A DNA stretch of 64,000 bases. It comes from Ruminococcus flavefaciens ND2009. Lineage in GTDB: Bacteria; Bacillota; Clostridia; Oscillospirales; Ruminococcaceae. Below are positions 26,838 to 35,875 of this stretch, piece after piece. Positions within the stretch are counted from its first letter, which is position 1; every line of letters starts with the position of its first letter. A program made the translations under genes and the position numbers. Where the stretch lies: the NCBI RefSeq assembly GCF_000621785.1, contig NZ_KK211347.1, positions 1-64,000 on the forward strand. The letters are read 5' to 3'. The notes beneath the pieces were generated by a model. The model was not told the DNA's origin. It searched no databases and saw only the letters and a program-made list of their open reading frames with translations.

Positions 26838-27594
26838 TTGTCATAGGGGCTGTGTCATGATGTCATAGGCTTATATATTAAGTAAACAAGAGAATATATA
26901 TTATATAGCAAAGAAGAAGGTTATATATTACTTGATAGTTATAATAAAACAAGCGCCTTCTTTTCTTTGCAATAATAACTATGACAGGAAACGTGTAAGG
27001 AGCGAATATCCGAAACACGCGCAGAAAGCCCCTGATAGAACAGCTTGCCTGACAGGAAAAGCAGCGTTACCGAGCAGTACAGCAACGGTTCGGATGCTGT
27101 GCCTACGAAACAGGCGAAAGGGGCACCCTTTTTGCCGCCTTCAAAACCAAAATAGTATAGTTACCCCACTGCTCCCGTTGAATGCGGTTGTCGCGCAACG
27201 TGGAGCGAGTGTGAGGGTATCACACAAATACTATTGGCAGAGAAAAAAAGTGGCAGCAGTGACAAAAAGTCTTCCCTTCTGGGAAGGCAAGCATCGCAGA
27301 CGGCATTCCGCCTGCCGCTGAAAGCGGGAGAACCCGTGCCCCTTTTGAGTTTGCAGGAAAAAGGCTGGCGTCATTTGCACCCGCCATTCCACATCGGACG
27401 GGCAGTGCCCGCCGAAAAATCGGAACTTACAGTATTTGCAAATTGAGGTCAAAATAAGAAAACGAGAAAAATCTTGGGGTCAGAAAAAGAAAAAATACAA
27501 TTATCGCCTATGATTAGGGAGGTGTGACCGGAGTCAAAGAACTTTTATAAATTGAATAATATGTTTGAAAAAGTGTGACGTGAAAGGAGTTCAT
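26838..27594 (+). other. Long non-coding stretch inside the mobile island
   Basis: About 750 bases with open frames but no protein that looks real. A hairpin with arms 26909-26921 and 26957-26971 ends in a CT-rich run and may terminate the winged-helix transcript. The GC-rich middle part (~27000-27430) looks like the non-coding segments found near transfer genes in clostridial elements. No relaxase follows. A short GTG-started frame of 8 codons behind AGGGAGGTG (~27519) may be a gene remnant. Confidence 0.45.
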
Positions 27595-27756
27595 ATGAAA
27601 TCTGAAACGAATGAAAAAGCTCTTTGCGTTGACAAGAAGATGACCGTAAACGGACAAACCTTTGACGTGACGCTTGTTTTCAAACCTCCTGAAAAGCCGA
27701 GCGAAACCGTTGAGGATAAGATCAAGCACTTGATAAATGGTGAAAGGATAAGCTGA
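27595..27756 (+). CDS. TnpW-type small transposon protein
   Basis: A 53-residue protein (KKMTVNGQTFDVTLVFKPPE, then ETVEDKIKHLI) of the TnpW type, a small protein found beside TnpX recombinases in Tn4451-like elements. The ATG at 27595 follows GAAAGGAG at the right distance, which decides it over the upstream in-frame ATG at 27565. The recombinase gene starts 95 bases downstream. Function unknown; it is useful as a marker of this element family. Confidence 0.75.
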   Translation: MKSETNEKALCVDKKMTVNGQTFDVTLVFKPPEKPSETVEDKIKHLINGERIS

Positions 27757-27851
27757 AAAAAGTCTGGACTTTCAAGCCGAGTAGGAGTATACTGTTGGTG
27801 TATCCTATTCGGTTTGATTCCGGAAGCAGCCGCTTCGGAACAGGAGGATAT

Positions 27852-29504
27852 ATGAAAACAGAATCAAACACGAATCAGATAACAGCGCTGTACTGCCGCC
27901 TCAGTCAGGAAGACTTGCGTGCAGGCGAGTCGCTGTCAATTGAAAATCAAAGACTTATACTAAAGGATTACGCAGACAAGAACGGCTTCCGTAATTGTCA
28001 GTATTACATCGACGATGGTTACAGCGGCACCGATAATACTCGTCCAGAGTACGTCCATATGCTCGATGATGTGCAGAACGGGCTTGTGGGAACTGTAATT
28101 GTGAAAGACCAAAGCCGTCTCGGCAGAGATCACTTGGAGACGGACAGACTCATGGAACTGTTGTTCCCTGCATATGATGTTCGCTTCATTGCTATCACCG
28201 ATAACGTGGACAGTGCCAATGGTATAAATGAAATGTCCGGTATCAAGAATCTGTTCAATGATATGTACGCCCGCGACTGTTCAAACAAGATAAGGGCTGT
28301 ACTCAGAGCAAAGGGCGAACGCGGAGAACGTCTTGCAGCCTGGATAGCATACGGTTATATGAGAGATCCAAGCAATCCAAAGCAGATAATACCAGATCCT
28401 GAGACAGCACCTGTCGTCAAGCGAATCTTTGAAATGTACGCAAGTGGAATAGGCATAAAGCGAATCTGCGGAATTATTGAGCAGGAACAAGTGTTGTCGC
28501 CGGGCGTTTACAACTACAGAAAAAACGGCAGCCGTTCAAGAGACCTCAAGCTCGACAAGCCTTACGCATGGGCGAACAACACTATCCGCAAAATGCTATC
28601 CAATCAGATATACTGCGGAGATACGGTAAACTTCAAGACCTATTCAAAGTCCAACAAGCTGAAAAAGCGTATCAAAAACTCGCCTGAGAATATGAAGATA
28701 TTTCTCAATACGCACGAAGCGATCATCGACAGAACGACGTTTGATCTTGTACAGAAGCACTTTGAAGGACGCAAGCGTGCAGACAAGCGCGGCGAGCTGG
28801 ATAAGTATGCAGGTTACCTTTACTGTGCAGAATGTGGTTCAAGGCTATATCGTAATCGAGATAAAGCTCACGGATACGATAGCTACCGCTGCGGACACTA
28901 TGAAAGCCGCAAAAGCGACTGCACTTCACATTACATTCGTGAAAGTGTGCTCGACGAGATAGTTTTAAGAGCAATGAAAAAGGTGACGAAATACGCAAGA
29001 GAGCATTCGGACGAGTTTTACAGCGATGCAATGAGGAATGGCAAAGCAGAAGCTGCTAAGAATTTGAGAGAATCCGAGGGTCTTAGAAACGAATATGAGT
29101 CCAAGATCAAACAGATCGACAACGCTATACGGCTTCTCTATATGGACAGGTCAAACGGAAAGATCACAGATGAGCGTTATGAACTCCTATCTGCAAGTTT
29201 TGAAAATGAGCAGACTGAGCTGAAAGCAAAGCTCAACGCCCTCAACTCACAGCTTGATGAAATGAAAGTGCGTGAAAAGTGTATCCGTGACTTCATCAGC
29301 AAGGCTACGAGGTATGTAACAATTTCAAAGGTCACACCAGAGCTTCTGAGAGCTTTCATAGAGCGAATCGAAGTCCACGAAAAGGCTGTAAAACGTTCAA
29401 GGACCTGCGGTAATCATATCGTCATCTACTTCGCTTTTCAGCCTGATAAAGCATTCAGACTTGACGGAGAGATGAACGAGCTTGGCATGACTAAGTTTGC
29501 ATAA
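27852..29504 (+). CDS. Large serine recombinase, TnpX type
   Basis: 550 residues. The start at 27852 is chosen because of CAGGAGG six bases upstream. Domains: resolvase N-terminal catalytic domain ~10-165 (catalytic Ser in YCRLSQED; VKDQSRLGRDHLETDRLMEL); recombinase domain ~185-300; zinc ribbon CAECGSRLYRN ... YRCGHYES ... CTSHYI; coiled coil ~400-490; C-terminal DUF4368-like segment (TPELLRAFIERIEVHEK). Such enzymes excise and integrate mobile elements by double-strand cleavage through the serine, in Tn4451-like elements at GA dinucleotides (family knowledge). It looks intact, so the island could still move. The attachment sites could not be identified. Confidence 0.92.
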   Translation: MKTESNTNQITALYCRLSQEDLRAGESLSIENQRLILKDYADKNGFRNCQYYIDDGYSGTDNTRPEYVHMLDDVQNGLVGTVIVKDQSRLGRDHLETDRLMELLFPAYDVRFIAITDNVDSANGINEMSGIKNLFNDMYARDCSNKIRAVLRAKGERGERLAAWIAYGYMRDPSNPKQIIPDPETAPVVKRIFEMYASGIGIKRICGIIEQEQVLSPGVYNYRKNGSRSRDLKLDKPYAWANNTIRKMLSNQIYCGDTVNFKTYSKSNKLKKRIKNSPENMKIFLNTHEAIIDRTTFDLVQKHFEGRKRADKRGELDKYAGYLYCAECGSRLYRNRDKAHGYDSYRCGHYESRKSDCTSHYIRESVLDEIVLRAMKKVTKYAREHSDEFYSDAMRNGKAEAAKNLRESEGLRNEYESKIKQIDNAIRLLYMDRSNGKITDERYELLSASFENEQTELKAKLNALNSQLDEMKVREKCIRDFISKATRYVTISKVTPELLRAFIERIEVHEKAVKRSRTCGNHIVIYFAFQPDKAFRLDGEMNELGMTKFA

Positions 29505-29511
29505 TAAAAAG

Positions 29512-29534
29512 CTCCGAGGATGACCTCCTCGGAG
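29512..29534 (+). terminator. Hairpin after the recombinase gene
   Basis: CTCCGAGGA and TCCTCGGAG form a perfect 9-bp stem with a 5-base loop eight bases after the stop. It lacks a T-run, so termination efficiency is doubtful. Confidence 0.5.
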
Positions 29535-29620
29535 ATAATACATAATTAACTGCGTTAAGAACACCATGCAGAGGAAAGGTTCTTTCCCCCATACCCCCTT
29601 TTCCAAAGACTTTTGGCTGG

Positions 29621-29692
29621 TTTTTATCAGGACAGGGCGCCTTAAATATAATAAAAAGGCATATATTATCAAGCGCCCTGTCCTGATAAAAA
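29621..29692. repeat. 20-bp perfect inverted repeat around a 32-base AT-rich centre
   Basis: Arms 29621-29640 and 29673-29692 are exact reverse complements (core CAGGACAGGGCGC). The centre contains no gene. It lies between the recombinase gene and the CotH gene, possibly at the island edge, and may be a miniature element or an RNA hairpin. Confidence 0.7.
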
Positions 29693-29720
29693 CGAAACAG
29701 AGTCCTCAGAAAAAGAATAA

Positions 29721-29755
29721 AGGGAAGCACTTCTCTCAAAGAGCTTCCCTCAATA
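29721..29755 (-). terminator. Terminator of the CotH-dockerin gene
   Basis: AGGGAAGC and GCTTCCCT form a stem (29721-29728 with 29743-29750). Read on the minus strand it is followed by a T-rich tract, 60 bases beyond the CotH stop. Confidence 0.75.
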
Positions 29756-29809
29756 TCACCCGTAAACCTTCTGTACGAGCGTCGCCTTTAAAGCAGCGGC
29801 TTTGCTGTT

Positions 29810-32515
29810 TTATTTGTTCAGATCAGAAAGGAGAGCCTTTCTCATGGCGATAAGGTCAAAGACGTCGATAGCGCCGTCCTGTGCCATATCTGCGCTTTCG
29901 GGACTTGCAAGCTCTGTCTTGCTGTCTGCAAGGAGCCACTTCTGGAGAGTTACCAGGTCGCTGACGTTGAACTGTCCGTCGGCGTTCACATCGCCGATGA
30001 CCTTTTCAGCGGCTTCGCCCTCGTAGACTGCCTTGACAGTGGCATTGGAGCTGAGTTTGATGCTTATCTCCGCGGAGTTTTTGTCGCCCGCGGTTATCTC
30101 TGCGCCGTTTATCTCCCAGTGTGAGAAGGTCTTGCCCTCAAGGGGAACAGCTTTGAGCTCAACATCGTAATCGGAGTGATACTTGCCGCTCCACTCAGAT
30201 GTATTGCCCAGATCAAGGGTATTGAGCCTGATACCGCCGCAGTCGGCACTGTTGGTGACAGTGAGAGTGCGGGGCTCGGAAGAAAGCTTCATAGCCGACC
30301 TTGTAGTGCGCTCCGCATAGGAGAAGCGGTTGGCGTAGAAATTTGTGACAGTAGAGATCTCGCCGTCAAAGCGTCTCTCACCGTTGGAGCCTGAAAGGCT
30401 GTTGGATTGGAAACGCGCAAAGGTATCCAGGACCTGCTCTCTGTAGTTGTTCTTATAGCCGTTTATGACTTCCTTTGTCCTGTCGGGAGTGAAGTTATAG
30501 TTGCCAAGGTCCATCATAGTCCTTGAGAAGCCAAGGCGGAAGTCATCGTTTTTCATAAGGCTGATAAAGAGCTTTGCCAGCTCGTTGTTGGTGCCGCTGA
30601 GCCTGTTGTAGCAGTCAGCGCTGACAGACTTGTCTGCGGAGCCGTAGAGTCCCTGTCCCGATTCTGTATCAAAGAGTATCATTCTCCATTTTCCGTCAGC
30701 ATAGGGATTGGTCTCGTCGATGGTATCTGCGCGCCATGCAGCGTAGTTGCGCTGGGGCCAGTCCGCATTCGCCCAGTATATCTGAGCTGCGAAGTAGTCC
30801 ATGAAGCCCTGTATATCTACCTTATTGCAGAACTCCTCATAGGAGATGCTTCCCTCGGCAGCGCCCTTGCAGAGCTGGCTCCAGTCCTGCTGATCTGCCT
30901 CGGAGCCGTCCTCCAGCTCGCCGTTCTTTATCATAGCGATGTCGCTTTTCTTGACGCCGTAGTGCTCACTGAGGTAAGATGTGCTTATCCTCTCCATCAT
31001 CTGGTATATGCCCCAGAATTCGCCGTCGATGAATACCACGCACTCGGTAGTTGCCTGACGTGCGAAGGCTCTGTCAGCCACAAGTGACTGATTTATACTG
31101 TCGCGGAAGAATGCAAAGGTATTGTCATTACCGCCGTTTCTGAGAACGAGACCGTCATACTTCTTGACAGCCTTGCCGTTCTTCGCCTTTACCGAAGTGC
31201 CCGAGAAGAAATCGTGGTCAAACTCGGAAGCGCCGTACTCCTGACGGGTATAGACGTTGAAGCTCTTCTGGGGTAGACATCTGGAATAGTTGCCCTTTAT
31301 GCGTATTCCAACGTTTTCCTCAAGGACCATTTCTCCGTCCTCGAACAGGGTGAAGTGAGCGGGACGCTCCCACTCCTTGCCGCGCTGTGAGTAATTGGCT
31401 TCTATCTCCCACACATTGGGCGCTCTCTTGGGTTCCACTCTGCCTTCGGGACCGCCGTGCTCCTCGGGACCTGCGTGCTCCTCAGGCTTATCGCCCTCCT
31501 TTGGCTTGTCCTCCGCTCCCGGCTGTCCTTCCTGCTTTGCGCCGCCGTAGACCTTGCCCAGGCAGTAAATGCCCTTGTCATAGTCAAAGAGGTTATCGGG
31601 ATCGGTGACGAGGGACACCACCTTCATTTTTGGATAATAACCCGAATTGGTCTTGCCTATGAAGTAGGTCCTGGTGACGGGCTTGCTGACATTGCCCTCA
31701 CTGTCAACGGATACGGCGCGGATGACCGCAGCCTTGTCCACATTGCTTCCGGGAGCCTCTGCGTTGCCGGGGACTATATCCCTTCTTGCACTGAGGCGGT
31801 TTTCGGTATCGGACATATCGTCGATAGTGATGGGAGCGGTGTATTTTTCTGACTCCGCCGTGGGATCGCTGCCGTCGGTAGTGTAGTAGACCGTGCAGCC
31901 CTCGTCTGCGGAGAGAGAAAGGGTGAAGCTGCTGTCATAGAAGCCGCTGTCCTTGGAGAATACGGGCTGATGCACCGAATTGCTGCCCTCGGGAGCAGTA
32001 TTTGCCTGATCCGGCGAGCAGGTGAGATTATAGAACTCGCCGCTGCCGTCGGGGTACTGTCCGTATGAGGTATCTGTGGCGAGAGCGCCGAATGTGAGAG
32101 TATCTGCGGTATTGCCCTGAGGGTCGGTGAGGAACAGTGTCTCGCCGGACGCGGAAAGTCCGAAGGGAGCTATCCTGCTGTCGGTGAGAGCGGCGTCGCT
32201 GTCGCAGAGTACGAGAAGTCTTTCGCCTGCTGCCAGCTTTGTACCCTCGGGTATCACATAGAGATAGGGCTTTCCTTCCTTGTCGGAAAGGCCCCAGCCT
32301 GACAGGTCTGCGGTGTCCTTGCCGCCGTTGTAGAGCTCTACCCAGTCAAGGAACTGTCCGCTGCCTGTGTCGTACTTGGTGTTCTTGGAGCAGACCTCGT
32401 TTAGGGTCACTCCGCTTTTTGCTTCTGCTGCGGCAGGGAGGTAGGCAGAGGTCTGCATAATCAGACCGAGACAGACCAGCCCCGCAGCTGTTCTGAGTTT
32501 AAAGTTATTTTTCAT
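29810..32515 (-). CDS. Secreted CotH-family protein with lamin-tail domain and dockerin
   Basis: 901 residues. Signal peptide (TAAGLVCLGLIMQTSAYLPA), lamin-tail domain ~35-150 (FLDWVELYNGG, LSGWGLSD), a chitobiase C-terminal-like module ~180-230 (YYTTDGSDPT), and a charged Glu/Pro/Gly/His-rich insert ~325-370. The CotH domain spans ~375-700 (RIKGNYSRCLPQKSFN, LRNGGNDNTF, FWGIYQMMERIS, LFDTESGQGLY). A beta repeat follows near 800-840, then a C-terminal dockerin (GDVNADGQFNVSDLV, DGAIDVFDLIAMRK). CotH proteins are atypical kinases best known from spore coats; dockerin-bearing versions occur in Ruminococcus cellulosomes (family knowledge). The Asp in LFDTE is the likely metal-binding residue. 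AGGAGG precedes the start; a TTGCTT-N17-TATAAT promoter lies at 32661-32689. Confidence 0.93.
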   Translation of the reverse strand: MKNNFKLRTAAGLVCLGLIMQTSAYLPAAAEAKSGVTLNEVCSKNTKYDTGSGQFLDWVELYNGGKDTADLSGWGLSDKEGKPYLYVIPEGTKLAAGERLLVLCDSDAALTDSRIAPFGLSASGETLFLTDPQGNTADTLTFGALATDTSYGQYPDGSGEFYNLTCSPDQANTAPEGSNSVHQPVFSKDSGFYDSSFTLSLSADEGCTVYYTTDGSDPTAESEKYTAPITIDDMSDTENRLSARRDIVPGNAEAPGSNVDKAAVIRAVSVDSEGNVSKPVTRTYFIGKTNSGYYPKMKVVSLVTDPDNLFDYDKGIYCLGKVYGGAKQEGQPGAEDKPKEGDKPEEHAGPEEHGGPEGRVEPKRAPNVWEIEANYSQRGKEWERPAHFTLFEDGEMVLEENVGIRIKGNYSRCLPQKSFNVYTRQEYGASEFDHDFFSGTSVKAKNGKAVKKYDGLVLRNGGNDNTFAFFRDSINQSLVADRAFARQATTECVVFIDGEFWGIYQMMERISTSYLSEHYGVKKSDIAMIKNGELEDGSEADQQDWSQLCKGAAEGSISYEEFCNKVDIQGFMDYFAAQIYWANADWPQRNYAAWRADTIDETNPYADGKWRMILFDTESGQGLYGSADKSVSADCYNRLSGTNNELAKLFISLMKNDDFRLGFSRTMMDLGNYNFTPDRTKEVINGYKNNYREQVLDTFARFQSNSLSGSNGERRFDGEISTVTNFYANRFSYAERTTRSAMKLSSEPRTLTVTNSADCGGIRLNTLDLGNTSEWSGKYHSDYDVELKAVPLEGKTFSHWEINGAEITAGDKNSAEISIKLSSNATVKAVYEGEAAEKVIGDVNADGQFNVSDLVTLQKWLLADSKTELASPESADMAQDGAIDVFDLIAMRKALLSDLNK

Positions 32516-32660
32516 GTTTTCCTCCTGATAATTTGGCGCCCATCGGTTATTGTATCTTTTTACATCGTGTCCGATGAGGGCTCTGATGGTATCAGTGTTC
32601 CGTATGAGAAATAGTTAGTCTCGGTGATCTGTATTTTTTTCTGCGATCAGACTTTTTTTT

Positions 32661-32689
32661 ATTATAGCATATTATTTTAGAATAAGCAA
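32661..32689 (-). promoter_or_regulatory. Promoter of the CotH-dockerin gene
   Basis: Minus-strand TTGCTT, 17-base spacer, TATAAT; about 145 bases ahead of the start codon. Confidence 0.7.
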
Positions 32690-32927
32690 TAGATAAGGCT
32701 TGAAATAGCCTTATAGAGTCTCACGGAGAGCAGGTGAGGCTCTCCTTTGCACCTGTAGTGTGGCTTGTTGAGCAACAGGAACACATTTTTGACGTTCATA
32801 TCAATATAGTATTACGCAGGAGCTTCCGCGAAAGCGGGGTCTCATCGGGAAAAATATATAAAATTCCCATGGCGGTATTTATCTGTTTTATACACACGAT
32901 AGGACAGATTTTTGGTACAATAAATCA

Positions 32928-32956
32928 TTGATTTCAGCTCAAAATGATAGTATAAT
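32928..32956 (+). promoter_or_regulatory. Promoter of the Svx-like dockerin gene
   Basis: TTGATT, 17-base spacer, TATAAT, ending about 70 bases before the start codon at 33025. Confidence 0.7.
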
Positions 32957-33024
32957 GATATAGATGAACTAACGTGATACTTCCGACGGGGATTTGGGGA
33001 CGATCTGAAACGGAGGAATGTACA

Positions 33025-35706
33025 ATGAAAAAAAGGCTTTCAGCCGCTCTTGCGGGCACCTTTCTGGCACTGTCCGTAGCACAGGCAATGCCTGCGCCCG
33101 TAACTGCCGCGGAGGAATACCTTATCCGCGACAAATGGGGCTACTGTAAGACTGCGAATTACGTTGAATCAGAACACTTTGTAATTTTCTACGGCAATAA
33201 TGACACCACGGGAAAGGTGAACGATGCCTTTCTCAAGCGTAATCTGGAGGATTACGAGAAGCTCTGGAAATGCTACGGAGAATTTCTCGGCATGGAGAAC
33301 ATGAATGTCGACGTCAACGGCAGGAGTACACAGAAGTACAAGACCAATGTGTACCTGACCTATACGGGACTTGACCAGTACCCAGACGGCTGGGCTTTCA
33401 TGAGCGCCGAGGACGGCTACGGCATCGAGATAATCAGTCCCGAGGCTATGCTTGACGACCTGACCATAGCACACGAATTCGGTCACGTTGTCACCATGCA
33501 CCAGAAGGCATGGGAGGGACAGGATATAACAGGCGCCTGGTGGGAGCCCCTGGCAAACTGGTTCCGCGAGATGTACCTTGCCAGCGATTACTACACAGGC
33601 GATGTGAAGACCTGCTGGTTCGAGCCCTATATCCGCAATCTGAGCCTTACGCTCCCTCACGGAAGGAACTACTATGAGGTGTGGCCCTTCCTGGTGTATA
33701 TCTCATACAATCCCGATAACCTTCCGGGACTGGGCATGAACAGCGTAAAGCGCATTATTTCCGAAGCAAAGCCCGGTGAGTACCCCTTCGATACCATTAC
33801 CAGGCTTTTCGGCACCGACGCACAGACAGTCTTCGGACACTACGCAAAGCGCATGGCTACCTTTGATTTCGGCGCAAAGGAAGCCTATCAGAAGGAGTTC
33901 AATGATAAGCTGAACTCACAGCCCTTCTACAGAAATCTGGTCTATACTCTTCCCGACGGGCAGGGCGGCGGAGTTTACCGCGTTCCCGAGGAAGAGGCGC
34001 CTATGCAGGCAGGCATAAATATTATCCCTCTGAAGCTGACAGGGGGCGATATATCCGTCAGCTTCCGCGGACTCTCAGATGACGGCAATGCAGGCTGGAA
34101 GGCTTGTATCGTAACTGTTGACGGAAACGGCAAAGAGACCTACTCCGACCTCTTCGGAGACGGCGAGTCCATGACAGCTTCCGCACAGGGAGCGGCTTCC
34201 GCTTACCTTACGGTAACGGCAATGCCAAAGACCCTCTACAAGTGCAACGCCTTCCACAAGGACGACGTTTCCACATATAAAAACGGTGACGAGCGCAGGA
34301 GATACCCCTATGAGGTTACTGTGAACGGCGCGGATATAGACTACGCCACAAGGTATCAAAAGGGAAAGGGACACGTTCACCCCAACGGCGGGGGCTGGGT
34401 GGCAGATTCCGCCAGGGTGGACAGCTCCGTATATGTGGGCCCCGACGCAATGGTGCTGGGAAGCGCAGTTCTCAAGGGCAACGTCCGCGTTGAGGACCAC
34501 GCAATAGTTGCAAATCAGGTGACAGCCTCGGATAACGTAGTTGTATGCGGTCACGCCATAGTTGACGGCGGAGGCTGGGTCTACGATGACGGCTGGAAAT
34601 CGGGAACAGTTACTCTCAGCGGCAATGCTGTTATAGGCGACAGCGCCGTTGTGTTCAATTCCTGCAAGGTCTCGGGCAATGCAAAGGTGCTCCAGAAGGC
34701 GTATCTTGCCGACTCTGTGTCCATAGGCGACAACGCCGTTGCCAAGGGCATGGCTTATGTCTACGGAAAGGCTTCCTACTCGGGCACAGCCATTCTTGAC
34801 GGCGATTTCTGCAATGACCAGTCAAAGAACAGCGGCGTCAACTTCGGCTGGCTGGACGATAACGGCGGTCACAGGACCGAGGACGGCTACACCGCAGCTT
34901 ATGAATTCAAAGACGAGTCAAAGGTCTGGGCTAAGGATAAATACGCGACCACGGACGCCCTCTTATGCGGTGCACAGTGGCAGTCCGAAAGAACCTCCGC
35001 AAAGGGAGTTCTCAGCTTTGACGGCGAGGACGATTATGTGGTGCTTGACGATTCGGCAGTCAGGGGCAGAGACCTCCAGATAAGCTTCGGAGCTCTCTGG
35101 AAGGGCGGAAATTCCGTGCAGGACATCTTCCGCTTCGGAGACGATAAGGCATACATGAGCTTTACTCCCTCAAACAGCGAGGGCAGGGCAGAGCTGGTGC
35201 TCACCGACGGCACAAAGACCGAGAAGCTCACCGCTCCCTCAGCACTTGCTAAGGGCGAGTGGAGCAAGGTCACAGTCCGTATGGTCAACGGAAAGGGCTC
35301 TCTCATCATCAACGGCGTACAGGCAGACAGCAAGGAGCTCTCACTTACTCCCGCTGATGTGCTCAGCGCGTCGGAGCAGGACGACTGCTTCATCGGAAAG
35401 GGCGGAGAAGCCTATTTCAAGGGAGCTGTGGACTATATGAACTTCTCATATAAAGAAGCCGCAGAGCCTTCCGTCGCATACTCCGGCAAAGAAGAGGCTG
35501 ACGATACCGCCCCCGTGACTGCAAAGCTGAGAGGCGATGTGAACGCGGATAAGCAGTTCAATGTTGCCGACCTGGTAATGCTCCAGGGCTTCCTCCTGGG
35601 CAAAAATGACCTTATAGACTGGCAGGCAGGAGACCTGTGTGAAGACGGCGCAGTAGACGTCTTCGATATGACAGCGATGAGAAAACTCATCATCTCAGGG
35701 CAGTAA
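33025..35706 (+). CDS. Secreted Svx-like (DUF6055) metallopeptidase-type protein with beta-helix, LamG and dockerin
   Basis: 893 residues from MKKRLSAALAG (GGAGG at 33012-33016 decides the start). Signal peptide 1-27. Residues ~35-330 resemble Svx/AvrXca-type proteins (DUF6055) and contain the zinc-protease motif AHEFGH followed by WWEPLANWFREM. Residues ~460-600 form short repeats with alternating A/G-V-V patterns (VLGSAVLKGNVRVEDHAIV) typical of a left-handed beta-helix. Residues ~650-800 look like a LamG/concanavalin-type binding domain (GVLSFDGEDDYVVLDD). A dockerin ends the protein (GDVNADKQFNVADLVMLQG, DGAVDVFDMTAMRK). Likely a surface or cellulosome-bound protease or plant-wall protein binder (inference). 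The dockerin is of the same subtype as the divergent CotH protein's. Confidence 0.88.
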   Translation: MKKRLSAALAGTFLALSVAQAMPAPVTAAEEYLIRDKWGYCKTANYVESEHFVIFYGNNDTTGKVNDAFLKRNLEDYEKLWKCYGEFLGMENMNVDVNGRSTQKYKTNVYLTYTGLDQYPDGWAFMSAEDGYGIEIISPEAMLDDLTIAHEFGHVVTMHQKAWEGQDITGAWWEPLANWFREMYLASDYYTGDVKTCWFEPYIRNLSLTLPHGRNYYEVWPFLVYISYNPDNLPGLGMNSVKRIISEAKPGEYPFDTITRLFGTDAQTVFGHYAKRMATFDFGAKEAYQKEFNDKLNSQPFYRNLVYTLPDGQGGGVYRVPEEEAPMQAGINIIPLKLTGGDISVSFRGLSDDGNAGWKACIVTVDGNGKETYSDLFGDGESMTASAQGAASAYLTVTAMPKTLYKCNAFHKDDVSTYKNGDERRRYPYEVTVNGADIDYATRYQKGKGHVHPNGGGWVADSARVDSSVYVGPDAMVLGSAVLKGNVRVEDHAIVANQVTASDNVVVCGHAIVDGGGWVYDDGWKSGTVTLSGNAVIGDSAVVFNSCKVSGNAKVLQKAYLADSVSIGDNAVAKGMAYVYGKASYSGTAILDGDFCNDQSKNSGVNFGWLDDNGGHRTEDGYTAAYEFKDESKVWAKDKYATTDALLCGAQWQSERTSAKGVLSFDGEDDYVVLDDSAVRGRDLQISFGALWKGGNSVQDIFRFGDDKAYMSFTPSNSEGRAELVLTDGTKTEKLTAPSALAKGEWSKVTVRMVNGKGSLIINGVQADSKELSLTPADVLSASEQDDCFIGKGGEAYFKGAVDYMNFSYKEAAEPSVAYSGKEEADDTAPVTAKLRGDVNADKQFNVADLVMLQGFLLGKNDLIDWQAGDLCEDGAVDVFDMTAMRKLIISGQ

Positions 35707-35824
35707 TGTCCGAACATCCGGACTTACTATATATCCTTGTAAAGTGGAAAGGGCTGTGTTCTTTAGCAGGACGCGGTCCTTTCCGTTTTTTCATGGCGTC
35801 AGGAGAAGGCAGGACTATAAAAAT

Positions 35825-35870
35825 ACCGGGTGAAGAGCTGCCGCAAAACAGGTCTTCACCCGGTAATTTT
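35825..35870. terminator. Terminator between Svx-like gene and CobW gene
   Basis: ACCGGGTGAAGA and TCTTCACCCGGT (12-bp stem, 16-base loop) followed by T-rich sequence on the + strand. It also sits just past the stop of the minus-strand CobW gene. Confidence 0.8.
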
Positions 35871-35875
35871 TCATT

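Larger units (their letters stand above)
32516..33024. other. Intergenic control region of two divergent dockerin genes
   Basis: About 510 bases with no gene. It holds one promoter on each strand (32661-32689 minus, 32928-32956 plus). No further structure recognised. Confidence 0.6.

Noticed and set aside
26932-27452. Open frames on both strands in the island's non-coding segment
   Set aside because: They are basic, low-complexity translations without ribosome sites or recognisable domains, and frames on opposite strands overlap; probably GC-rich non-coding DNA.
27795-27851. Upstream in-frame start for the recombinase
   Set aside because: The ATG at 27852 has a strong AGGAGG site and matches the family's N-terminus; the extra 19 residues are not typical.
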